Position numbers and translations under genes: made by a program. 64,000 nt of DNA from Arachnia propionica (lineage in GTDB: Bacteria > Actinomycetota > Actinomycetes > Propionibacteriales > Propionibacteriaceae), in assembly GCF_003932785.1 (NCBI RefSeq), contig NZ_RQYT01000008.1:30811-94810 (forward strand), given 5' to 3'. The notes below the pieces were generated by a model, which did not search any database, had not been told where the DNA came from, and worked only from the letters and a program-made list of their open reading frames with translations. Shown here one piece after another: positions 33,947 to 41,603 of this stretch (the first letter of the stretch is position 1; each line of letters begins with the position of its first letter).

Positions 33947-33973
33947 AACAGCCCAGCCCCGAGCTGGGCTGTT
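33947..33973 (+). terminator. terminator after tRNA-Arg
   Basis: AACAGCCCAG (33947-33956) and CTGGGCTGTT (33964-33973) form a perfect 10-bp stem, followed by a T-rich stretch (GTCGTTGTG). Confidence 0.75.
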
Positions 33974-34030
33974 GTCGTTGTGTCACCCTTCTGGTCCCCG
34001 ACTGGTGCCGTGTCGGGGCGGTCTGCTGGG

Positions 34031-35392
34031 ATGAACGCCATGACCGAGACCGAACAGATCGCAGGCGAGAAGCTCCTCGCCGAGACCATCGCCAACCACT
34101 TCCCCGGCGCCAGGGTCGTGACAGATGACGATGAGTACACCGTCGAGCTGGGGGAGGGGCTGCCCAGCATCACCTGTGAGATCCTGGAGCTCAGGGACGA
34201 GGCCCCGTTCGCGGCCTTCATCAGGTTGGTCATCGAGGGCGGGCGATTGGGGGCGCCGGGTGCGCTGGTGACCGCCAGTGGCTACGGCGATCATCCCCTC
34301 GCCGCCATCGTCACGGCAGGCTGCAACTGGGCGTGCGCCTTCGGACCCGTCCTGCTCACCGGCATCGATCGCCCCGACCTCATCACCACCGAGGGCCCTG
34401 ACGTCGAGCAGTTCGAGACGACGGTGGGTGGGCGTCGCTACCGGGTGACCGTCTCCCATCTCGACCGGGCCATCAACCTCGGGGCGGAGGCGGTCGCTGA
34501 GTGGCGGGAGCGGCTCGGCGGCCCCAGCGCGCTGACCAGGCGGGTCCTGGCCAGTGGCACCATCCCGCACTCTCGCAGCGTCGACGTGCTGCCGCTCGGC
34601 TGCTTCGCCGGGATCGGCCCCAGCCCCTTGGCGGAGGTGAAGTTCGGCGCCAGCGACTGGGACGCGAGCACCCGCCTTCTCGAAGGGCTCGGCTCCATCG
34701 ACGATGGCTACGTCATGCTCCGCGAATGGGCGCTGCTCACCCCCGTCGAGGCCCCGCCCGCGCTGACCCGGCAGAGCCTCCAGGCCACCCTCGACCTGCT
34801 GCGCGGCCAGCTGCACAACCCCCACTCCGAGGCTGGCTGGCACGGCGGCCGCGCCCACGGAATGCGGCTCGGTGACCCTGGGCGGATCGACGGCGTGACG
34901 TTGCCCCGCGACCTCGCGTGGTTCGTCGATCAGATCGCTGCATCGGGGGCCGGTCCGGGCTACGGACTGGACCTGCAACCGGGGGAGGACGGTTGGGTGC
35001 AGCTCGCGACGGCGGGCTGCGGCGACGACTGGGGCCTCAAGCTGGAGGACGGCACGGTGTGGCTGGACTCGCGCGGCAGCGACGGTGAGCTACGGCAGGT
35101 CGCGCCGAGCTTCTCCGCCTGGTACGAGGCGTGGCTCGACAACGCGGTGCGCGGCGGCGGCCCGTTCGGAGACGTGCCACATCATTCTCACGCCGCCATC
35201 AACGCCCTGGCGCAGGTGCTGGAGGACGACTCCGTCGAGGACCTCAGCGGCCTCCGCATCGCCCTCCAGAGCGAGGAGGGGGAGCCCATCGGGCCGTGCC
35301 ACGCGTGTGAGAGCACCTACGCCGACTTCGACATCCCCGGGACGGCCTTCGACCCGGAGGACAACGAACCGACCGTGATGGATCGGCTCTGA
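34031..35392 (+). CDS. uncharacterised protein with SUKH-like C-terminal region
   Basis: 453 residues, soluble. The N-terminal about 240 residues look like a duplicated suppressor-of-fused-type or similar alpha/beta domain (TCEILELRDEAPFAAFIRLV). The C-terminal part has LPRDLAWFVDQIAASGAGPG, WGLKLEDGTVWLDSRG and FSAWYEAWLDNAV, a pattern like SMI1/KNR4 (SUKH) immunity proteins; both assignments are tentative. The open frame upstream runs through the tRNA gene, so ATG at 34031, or 34040 (MTETEQ), is the start. A short cysteine motif (CHACES) lies near the end. No toxin gene is adjacent. Confidence 0.65.
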   Translation: MNAMTETEQIAGEKLLAETIANHFPGARVVTDDDEYTVELGEGLPSITCEILELRDEAPFAAFIRLVIEGGRLGAPGALVTASGYGDHPLAAIVTAGCNWACAFGPVLLTGIDRPDLITTEGPDVEQFETTVGGRRYRVTVSHLDRAINLGAEAVAEWRERLGGPSALTRRVLASGTIPHSRSVDVLPLGCFAGIGPSPLAEVKFGASDWDASTRLLEGLGSIDDGYVMLREWALLTPVEAPPALTRQSLQATLDLLRGQLHNPHSEAGWHGGRAHGMRLGDPGRIDGVTLPRDLAWFVDQIAASGAGPGYGLDLQPGEDGWVQLATAGCGDDWGLKLEDGTVWLDSRGSDGELRQVAPSFSAWYEAWLDNAVRGGGPFGDVPHHSHAAINALAQVLEDDSVEDLSGLRIALQSEEGEPIGPCHACESTYADFDIPGTAFDPEDNEPTVMDRL

Positions 35393-35489
35393 CCGGGTCG
35401 GCGGACAGTCCCCGACACGGCGTTTCAACGAGTGACAAGGGCTGCTGGCAACGGTTGTTGCGGCATAGGATGGGGTCGAGAGGAGGATC

Positions 35490-36221
35490 ATGACAGCGAT
35501 CTGGGCCCACCGGGGGGCATCGGCCTACGCGCCGGAGAACACCATTCCTGCGTTCCAGCAGGCCATTGACATGGGGGCGGACGGCGTCGAGTTCGACGTG
35601 CAACGCTCCGCCGACGGGCATCTCGTCGTCATCCACGACGAGACGGTCAACCGCACCTCCAACGGGGTCGGCAAGGTGGTGGACCTCACCCTGGAGCAGC
35701 TGCGACGGTGCAACTTCAGCAACGGTTTCGTCGGGACCCGGCACGTGCAGATCCCGACCCTGCGGGAGGTCCTTGAACTGCTGGCGCCGACCGGGCTCAC
35801 CATCAACATCGAGCTGAAGAACAGCGTCGAGTTCTACCCGGGCATGGAGTGCGAGGTCGTCGCCCTGGTGGAGGAAGCCGGACTGCAGGAGCGGGTCATC
35901 TACTCGTCGTTCAACCACTTCTCGCTGGCGAACCTGAGGGGCATCGTCCCTAAGGAACATCTCGGTCTGCTCTACAGCGATGGCCTCTACGACCCCTGGA
36001 ACTATGCCAACCAGTTCGGGGCGGGCTGCCTGCATCCGCACTACTACGCGCTGCGGCAGCCCAACTACATGTGGCTGTGCCATGAGGCAGGGGTGAGGAC
36101 GACGACGTGGACCGTCGACGACGAGGCCGAGTTCAAACGCCTGCTCGCCCTGGGGGTCGACGCGATCATCACGAACTTCCCGGACCGTGGCCGTCGTGTC
36201 ATCGACCGCCCGTGGCTGTGA
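35490..36221 (+). CDS. ugpQ: glycerophosphodiester phosphodiesterase
   Basis: 243 residues; hydrolyses glycerophosphodiesters to glycerol-3-phosphate and an alcohol. The catalytic start AHRGASAYAPENT, the metal ligands VEFDVQ and VIHDETVNRTSNG, the ELKNS strand and the C-terminal TTWTVDDEAE are all present. There is no signal peptide, so it is cytoplasmic. GAGGAGG lies just before the ATG. It stands alone, with no glycerol-phosphate transporter in the window, so the symbol reflects sequence type only. The following 200 bp hold no gene. Confidence 0.92.
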   Translation: MTAIWAHRGASAYAPENTIPAFQQAIDMGADGVEFDVQRSADGHLVVIHDETVNRTSNGVGKVVDLTLEQLRRCNFSNGFVGTRHVQIPTLREVLELLAPTGLTINIELKNSVEFYPGMECEVVALVEEAGLQERVIYSSFNHFSLANLRGIVPKEHLGLLYSDGLYDPWNYANQFGAGCLHPHYYALRQPNYMWLCHEAGVRTTTWTVDDEAEFKRLLALGVDAIITNFPDRGRRVIDRPWL

Positions 36222-36421
36222 TGAGGAGGCGGGGCGCGTTCAGTTGGGATCGTGCTCAGGAGCGACACCCTGGATCCGGCGTCGCGATCCTGATTCCACT
36301 TCCGGAGGCGCGCCTTTGACCAGGTGACACATCGAGAAGGTAGCTCTTCCCGGGGCCCGGTTCGGCAAGGCTGCGCTCACCTGATTGTTGATTGTGAAAC
36401 TATCTGCTTTACCGTGCTGGA

Positions 36422-36946
36422 ATGGCTCGTAAAACCTACACCGGTGACCTGGTGGATGTGTCCTTCGACCGCGAGGTGTGCGGTCATGCCGGGGAGTGCG
36501 TGCGCGGCATGCCCGAGGTCTTCAACGTCAACGCCCGCCCGTGGATCAACGCGCCCGTCGCCGACACCGAGGAGAAGGCGAAACTGCTCGTCGAGGTCGT
36601 GGGCCGGTGCCCCACCGGGGCGCTGCGGATCGAACGTTTCGAACAGCCGAGCGCGTCCGAGGAACCGAGTGTCACCCACAATGCTGAGGCGAGCCGCTAC
36701 GAGGTGCGCCTCGGCGACGAACTGGTCGGTTTCGTTGACTACATCCTGAGCGAGGGTCGCATCACCTTCACCCACACCGAGATCGATCCGAGCTTCGAGG
36801 GTCGTGGGCTGGGTTCGGCCCTGATCCGGGGTGCTCTCGACGACGTCGCCGCGAATCCCGAGGCGCGCCGAGTTCAGCCGCTGTGCCCCTTCGTCAAGGG
36901 TTGGATGCAACGTCACCCGGAGTACCTGGAACTCGCGCGTCGCTGA
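36422..36946 (+). CDS. divergent single-cluster ferredoxin domain fused to GNAT acetyltransferase domain
   Basis: 174 residues. The first about 75 carry CGHAGECVRGMPEVFN and GRCPTGALR, the pattern of the small (4Fe-4S) mono-cluster binding domain. The rest has YEVRLGDELVGFVDYIL and EIDPSFEGRGLGSALIRGAL, the acetyl-CoA-binding loop of a short GNAT domain, ending CPFVKGWMQRHPEY. Both parts also occur as separate small proteins. The joint function is unknown; redox-controlled acetylation is one possibility. No Shine-Dalgarno is visible at the ATG. Confidence 0.82.
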   Translation: MARKTYTGDLVDVSFDREVCGHAGECVRGMPEVFNVNARPWINAPVADTEEKAKLLVEVVGRCPTGALRIERFEQPSASEEPSVTHNAEASRYEVRLGDELVGFVDYILSEGRITFTHTEIDPSFEGRGLGSALIRGALDDVAANPEARRVQPLCPFVKGWMQRHPEYLELARR

Positions 36947-36971
36947 CCCCTTTCGTCGTCGCTCTCTTCCT

Positions 36972-37113
36972 GCTGGTCGAGCCGGGGCCGGGGCTTGCGG
37001 AGGGCCCGTGTCGAGACCTCTGTGGTATTCCCGCTTGACTCGAGTTTCAGCACCGTGCGCCAAGGGTCTCGACACGGACGGCTCGCTGACGCTCGCGGTC
37101 CGGCTCGACCAGC
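36972..37113. repeat. dispersed palindromic repeat, copy 2 (best preserved)
   Basis: GCTGGTCGAGCCGG (36972-36985) and CCGGCTCGACCAGC (37100-37113) are perfect terminal inverted arms. Inside, CGTGTCGAGACC and GGTCTCGACACG repeat the pattern around GACTCGAGTT. It fills the gap between two convergent genes and may act as a bidirectional terminator. Confidence 0.85.
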
Positions 37114-37150
37114 GGAGAAGTGAACAACGACTTTGGGTTGTCGTGGTGGG

Positions 37151-37624
37151 TCATCGCCGCCTTCCGTTGTGGACGGCGGCTTTCTGTTCGTCGGTGGGGA
37201 GTGCTTTGAAGGCGCCCATGGCGTGGGGGTCGTGGCGGTCGATGCCTGCGCGGCGGGCTCGGTGGTACCAGGGTGGGAGGAGGAAGGGGGGGAACCAGAA
37301 GAAGAAGCCGAGAAGGAAGGTGATTCCGCAGAACGCCCACGTGATTCCGATGATTCCCAGGATGACTTGGGGTATGGCAGTTTCCAATCCTTTCGTCTTC
37401 GTAATGACTGCTATCAGCCCCATGATCAGCATGCCGATGCCGCCGTAGAACATGGCCAGGGGTGGGCAGGTCCAGCCTGTGTAGGTGGTGACGAAGTGTG
37501 GGGTGGGTTCGGTGTAGGCGAGCCACCCCGCCCTCAGAGCGAGCAAGCCGATGAGGGTGAGTGCGATGACGAGTCCGATGATTTCGCCGGTGAGCCCCTC
37601 CAAAAGAACAGCGCCAGTGATCAT
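37151..37624 (-). CDS. membrane protein downstream of the ESX-like secreted protein
   Basis: 157 residues with four hydrophobic helices: about 6-32, a short one near 52-70, 80-100 and 105-120. A cytoplasmic basic tail (YHRARRAGIDRHDPHAMGAF) follows. I chose the ATG at 37624, which overlaps the stop of the upstream gene (ATGA) and has GGGAG 10 nt upstream. It is the last gene of the ESX-like cluster. Function is not recognised. Confidence 0.7.
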   Translation of the reverse strand: MITGAVLLEGLTGEIIGLVIALTLIGLLALRAGWLAYTEPTPHFVTTYTGWTCPPLAMFYGGIGMLIMGLIAVITKTKGLETAIPQVILGIIGITWAFCGITFLLGFFFWFPPFLLPPWYHRARRAGIDRHDPHAMGAFKALPTDEQKAAVHNGRRR

Positions 37625-38874
37625 CCGCCGAACACTCCCTTCAGCCAGTTCCAAGCGGATTCTCCGAGGTCGGCAGCATTGTCCCCGAGGCTCTTGCCAT
37701 CACCGTCCGGGTCCCAGGACATTGCCAGGCCGACTCCGATCCCGACCACCAGGCCGATGGCGTTCCCGGCGACGGGGAGGGCGGAACCGACAGCTGCCCC
37801 CGCCGCGGCTGCGGTGAGGACTTGTGACCCGGTTCTCACGGCGGCGGCCTCGATGACCCGGCCTTGTCGTTCTGCTGCGGTGAGTTCGGGGTGTTGCTCG
37901 CGGAACCGTTTGTCCATTTTCTCGTGTTCGCTGAAATAGTTGAACGCGACGCCCGCGACGAACAGGCCCCGGCCAGCTGCTCGGCCGATTGCGGTGACCC
38001 CGGTGTAGGTGCGTGAGCTGGTTTCCGTCCCTGTGCCGAACCAGGAGAACGGGTTGTACCACTTGGCCGGTTGCATGCCGTGGGGTTTGACGACCGTGGT
38101 GGGTCCCCAGCTCCCCTTCGGCGGCCCGAGGAAGGTTTCGCGCAGCGCTGCCGAGAATCGTTGCAGGTAGCTGCCACTCTGGTGGGGCTGCCGTTTCCAG
38201 GACTTCCAGTCCCAGAAGTTGGTTCGGGTTTGCGTGGTGCTGTACTTGAAGTCGAACTCCACACCGAAGATGCGGACGTAGAAGCGCTTGACGACCTCCT
38301 CGATGTTGAACTTGTAGCTCTCGGCGGTCGCTGCGATGGCCGAGATGAGGATGTCCCCGGTCGGCCCCTGCCACGCAGGGGACCCTTCTTCCGGCAGCCC
38401 GTCGTCCCCGATCGCGGACAGTTGGTTGGCGCAGTCGTTGATCGCGGACTCGTACCTGCTGACCAGATCGTTCACCTCCACCTGGAGCCGCACACCTTCC
38501 TGGTCGTACTCCATGAGCTCGACGGCGTCCGTCGGCTGTTCCTTGGCGTTGTAGGTCTCGGCCTTGGACTTCAAGGAGTCGCGTTCCGTCTTCAGGGTGC
38601 TGATCGCGTCGGAGAAGAGCGTCATGGCCGTCTTGACACTGACGCAGCCGTCCAAGACGTGCTGGGCCGTGTCCAAGGCGGGATCAAGCGCCGAGTACAG
38701 CAGGTCGCTGTGAGGGGTGATGTAGTTCTCCCCGGCGGAAAGCCCCTTCCAACTGCTGTGGGAACCCTCGATGTCCTTGCGGAACTCCGCGCCCCGGGCC
38801 ATGAGGCTGGAGGCGGAGTTGAAGATGCTCTCCGGGTCCGGCCAGTTCTCGAGCCCACTGATGTCGACCTTCAT
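37621..38874 (-). CDS. WXG-like type VII (ESX) secreted-protein candidate
   Basis: 417 residues. The helical N-terminus has a W-x-G turn in SHSSWKGLSAGEN (about 40-52), followed by long helices with coiled-coil character (TERDSLKSKAETYNAKEQPT). The middle is Trp/Lys-rich (TNFWDWKSWKRQPHQ), and a glycine-zipper hydrophobic region lies at about 355-395 (AAAAGAAVGSALPVAGNAIG), then WDPDGDG. This resembles large LXG/WXG-type ESX substrates that insert in membranes; no toxin domain is recognised. It overlaps the preceding small helical gene by 4 bp. Confidence 0.6.
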   Translation of the reverse strand: MKVDISGLENWPDPESIFNSASSLMARGAEFRKDIEGSHSSWKGLSAGENYITPHSDLLYSALDPALDTAQHVLDGCVSVKTAMTLFSDAISTLKTERDSLKSKAETYNAKEQPTDAVELMEYDQEGVRLQVEVNDLVSRYESAINDCANQLSAIGDDGLPEEGSPAWQGPTGDILISAIAATAESYKFNIEEVVKRFYVRIFGVEFDFKYSTTQTRTNFWDWKSWKRQPHQSGSYLQRFSAALRETFLGPPKGSWGPTTVVKPHGMQPAKWYNPFSWFGTGTETSSRTYTGVTAIGRAAGRGLFVAGVAFNYFSEHEKMDKRFREQHPELTAAERQGRVIEAAAVRTGSQVLTAAAAGAAVGSALPVAGNAIGLVVGIGVGLAMSWDPDGDGKSLGDNAADLGESAWNWLKGVFGG

Positions 38875-39230
38875 ACCCGCTTCCCGTCCGTGATCCGGAC
38901 TTCATCGACGCTGTTGGCCTCGCGCTCCGCGCTCTCGGTCGTGGCGGCCATGTCGGCATCAGCCCGCTGGATCGCTGCCACAGCAGTGCGGCCACCCTCG
39001 ATGGCGTTGGTGACCTGCTGCTCGGCGCCCGTCATCGCCGCAGTCAGAACCCGGTTGTAAACGGCATTCAACGAAGACGCCAACGTGGCGCTCTTCCCGG
39101 TGCATGCCGAGCCGAGGGCGTCGATCTCCTCCGAGACCGAGCTGTGGGACCTCGTGGCGTCCTCCTTCCCCTGATCCGCTTTCCTGAAGATCTCGAGACA
39201 CGCCGGGGCATTCACCTTGTGGTGGGTCAT
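38871..39230 (-). CDS. small helical WXG100-superfamily-like protein
   Basis: 119 residues, all helical and Ala/Ser/Glu-rich, with a central break (SLNAVYNRVLTAAMTGAEQQ) that fits an ESX-type helix-turn-helix hairpin, although no WXG tripeptide is present. It lies 10 bp after the LpqN/EspG-like gene and overlaps the larger WXG-like gene. It probably forms a heterodimer with that product for secretion. The assignment is by size, composition and position. Confidence 0.55.
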   Translation of the reverse strand: MTHHKVNAPACLEIFRKADQGKEDATRSHSSVSEEIDALGSACTGKSATLASSLNAVYNRVLTAAMTGAEQQVTNAIEGGRTAVAAIQRADADMAATTESAEREANSVDEVRITDGKRV

Positions 39231-39240
39231 GGGTTCTGCC

Positions 39241-40485
39241 TCACTGGTTCTCGGCGATCGTGGACATCAGTTGCAGCCACAAGGGTGCGTCGATGTGCTG
39301 TCGGACGGTGATCAGGTCGTTGGCGTTGCGCAGCGTCGGCTCGAACCATGCCGCGGCCTGGCCCCGCGACGACGTGTGGATCCAGTTCAGGAAGGTCTCG
39401 TCGGCGCTGTTCCTCAGCGACAGCAGGGTCCAGGGGTGCTTCGCGAACTCGGCGGCATCGTCGCTCCCGGTGAAGGTCAGCGTGTCGCGCTCCAGCTTGT
39501 CCTGGAGTTGCTGGCCGCTCAGTTCCAGGTGCACGTCCATGGGCCACGCGGGGGTGGCGGTGACCCAGCCCAGGAGGATGCGGAAGAGGTCGTTGGAGGG
39601 GCAGTAGGCCAGCAGGGTCGCCCCGTCCTCGTCCGGATGCGGGGCGGTGAAGATGGTGGTCGCGTCGGTCACCCAGAACCGGAACACGTGAGGAGTCGGG
39701 GTGGCGACGGTGATGTTCCAGCCCGTCCCGCTCAGCAGGTGATCGATGTACCAGAAACCTGCCCCTGTGGGTGACCCGTCCTGCTCGACGAGGCCGGCGG
39801 CAGCCAGTTCGTCCCTCACCTGTCCGGTGACCGGGGTGAACACCCGCTGCTCGGCGTGGGCGAAGAAGGTGGTGGCGGTGGCGTCGCTGAGCACGAGGGG
39901 CTCGGCCTGGAGCATCAGATTGGGCGGGGTCAGCACGGAGAGGTCCTCGCGCGGGGCGCCGTCGCGGGCCGTGGCCCACTCGTCGAGGGTCACCTCGGGG
40001 ATGGTGGACGTGGTGGCCGGGGCGTTGCGCTCGGCTGGAGGCAAGGCCCGCAGGGTGTCGAGGATGGCCTGGTGGTGATCGCCGGGGGTCCACTCGATGA
40101 GGGGGAGGGTGAGGGTCAGTTCCGCGATCGCGCCGTCGGTGACGACGAGGTCCTGGACGATGAGCAGGCACAGGATGTTGCCGTGGATTTCCTCGGGGGC
40201 GACGGGGGTGAGCATCCAGATCCGACGGTGTTCCTCCCCGTGGCGCTCCACCGCCTCGACGTGCACGACGACGGTGCCGGGGATCTCGGCCACGGAACGG
40301 AGGTTGGCCTGGCTGATGGCGGCCAGGGCGTCGGGGCGCCCCTCGACGATGGATTCCCGCAGCACGACGTTGGGGGTGAAACCCAGCGACGACGACGGCG
40401 CGGCGGCGATGACGTAGCCGGGTTGTTTGATCTCCCGCCACTCGTCCGGAACCTCGCAGCAGAAGGTCGATCCCAGCAGGTGCAT
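39241..40485 (-). CDS. ESX-associated protein with LpqN-like and EspG-like halves
   Basis: 414 residues. The N-terminal half (MHLLGSTFCCEVPDEWREIK, then SSSLGFTPNVVLRES and VHVEAVERHGEEHRRIWML) resembles LpqN/LpqT domains, but without a lipoprotein signal. The C-terminal half (about 200-400) has FTPVTGQVRDELAAAGLVEQ and TLLAYCPSNDLFRILLGWVT, reminiscent of EspG-type ESX chaperones; this is tentative. ATG at 40485; the same open frame runs further upstream without support. It is first of four leftward genes (this, helical protein, WXG-like protein, membrane protein). No EccC ATPase or other ESX core component is in the window. Confidence 0.6.
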   Translation of the reverse strand: MHLLGSTFCCEVPDEWREIKQPGYVIAAAPSSSLGFTPNVVLRESIVEGRPDALAAISQANLRSVAEIPGTVVVHVEAVERHGEEHRRIWMLTPVAPEEIHGNILCLLIVQDLVVTDGAIAELTLTLPLIEWTPGDHHQAILDTLRALPPAERNAPATTSTIPEVTLDEWATARDGAPREDLSVLTPPNLMLQAEPLVLSDATATTFFAHAEQRVFTPVTGQVRDELAAAGLVEQDGSPTGAGFWYIDHLLSGTGWNITVATPTPHVFRFWVTDATTIFTAPHPDEDGATLLAYCPSNDLFRILLGWVTATPAWPMDVHLELSGQQLQDKLERDTLTFTGSDDAAEFAKHPWTLLSLRNSADETFLNWIHTSSRGQAAAWFEPTLRNANDLITVRQHIDAPLWLQLMSTIAENQ

Positions 40486-40671
40486 GAACACGTCCTCTCG
40501 TTGGGGCAGGCTCCAGTTAAACAAGAGAAGAACACGCAGGGAAGCGATCCGGGGAGTGGAGAAGGGGGGCACGTGTCGGCCGTATGGACGAGGCGAGATT
40601 CCCCGTCGCGTCGAGGGGGCCATCCACGCGCATGGCTCGGCAGTTGCCGCGACGGCCCGTAGGCTGACCCC

Positions 40672-41565
40672 ATGAGCAACCCGTTCCGGCCCGAGCTGTG
40701 GGATGACCTCGGCTTCGACTTCACCGACATCACCTACCACCGTGCGAAGGACGTCGCGGCGGTGAGGATCGCCTTCAACCGGCCCGAGGTGCGCAACGCC
40801 TTCCGGCCCCACACCGTCGACGAACTCATCGCCGCCCTCGACCATGCCCGCACCGCCTCCGACATCGGCTGCGTGCTGCTCACCGGCAACGGGCCGTCGC
40901 CGAAGGACGGCGGCTGGGCGTTCTGCTCCGGCGGGGATCAGCGGATCCGTGGTCGCGCCGGATACCAGTACGCCGATGGTGAGACCGCCGAGGCGGTCGA
41001 CAAGGCCAAACTCGCCCGGCTCCACATCCTGGAGGCCCAGCGGCTCATCCGGTTCATGCCGAAGGTGGTCATCGCGCTCGTCAACGGCTGGGCCGCCGGT
41101 GGCGGCCACTCCCTCCACGTGGTCGCCGATCTCAGCCTGGCCTCCGCCGAGCACGCCCGTTTCAAGCAGACCGACGCCGACGTCGGCTCCTTCGACGGGG
41201 GCTTCGGGTCGGCCTACCTGGCCCGCCAGGTGGGGCAGAAGTTCGCACGCCAGATCTTCTTCCTCGGCGACGTCCACGACGCCGACGACGCCCACCGGAT
41301 GGGGATGGTCAACGAGGTGGTGCCGCACGCCGAGCTGGAGGACGTCGGCCTGGAGTGGGCGCGGAAGATCTGCGGCAAGTCGCCGACCGCGCAGCGGATG
41401 CTCAAGTACTCGTTCAACCTCATCGACGACGGCCTGGTCGGTCAGCAGGTCCTGCTCGGCGAGGCGACCCGGCTGGCCTACATGACGGACGAGGCGGTCG
41501 AGGGCCGCGACTCGTTCCTCGAGCGTCGGCCCCCCGACTGGTCCAACTTCCCCTACTACTACTGA
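40672..41565 (+). CDS. menB: 1,4-dihydroxy-2-naphthoyl-CoA synthase
   Basis: 297 residues; crotonase-fold enzyme that closes the second ring in menaquinone synthesis. MenB hallmarks are present: the active-site region SGGDQRIRGRAGYQYADG, VNGWAAGGGHSLHVVADLSL, the catalytic segment ADVGSFDGGFGSAYLARQVG, and a C-terminal ERRPPDWSNFPYYY. Length matches the actinobacterial form. It stands alone here, without other men genes, and ends 38 bp before the convergent GH3 gene. Confidence 0.96.
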   Translation: MSNPFRPELWDDLGFDFTDITYHRAKDVAAVRIAFNRPEVRNAFRPHTVDELIAALDHARTASDIGCVLLTGNGPSPKDGGWAFCSGGDQRIRGRAGYQYADGETAEAVDKAKLARLHILEAQRLIRFMPKVVIALVNGWAAGGGHSLHVVADLSLASAEHARFKQTDADVGSFDGGFGSAYLARQVGQKFARQIFFLGDVHDADDAHRMGMVNEVVPHAELEDVGLEWARKICGKSPTAQRMLKYSFNLIDDGLVGQQVLLGEATRLAYMTDEAVEGRDSFLERRPPDWSNFPYYY

Positions 41566-41602
41566 GAGTTATGCATTGTTGGGGGAAACGGACCGATAAC
41601 TC
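41566..41602. terminator. inverted repeat between convergent menB and GH3 genes
   Basis: GAGTTAT (41566-41572) and ATAACTC (41596-41602), immediately after the menB stop. GTTATG/CATAAC (41568-41573 and 41613-41618) offers an alternative pairing. It is probably a bidirectional terminator. Confidence 0.45.
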
Positions 41603-41603
41603 C

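Noticed and set aside
33818..34030. N-terminal extension of the 453-residue protein
   Set aside because: The open frame passes through tRNA-Arg and its terminator, so translation must begin at 34031 or later.
40486..41328. N-terminal extension of the 414-residue ESX-associated protein
   Set aside because: It is antisense to menB and lacks similarity to the LpqN-like domain that begins at 40485.
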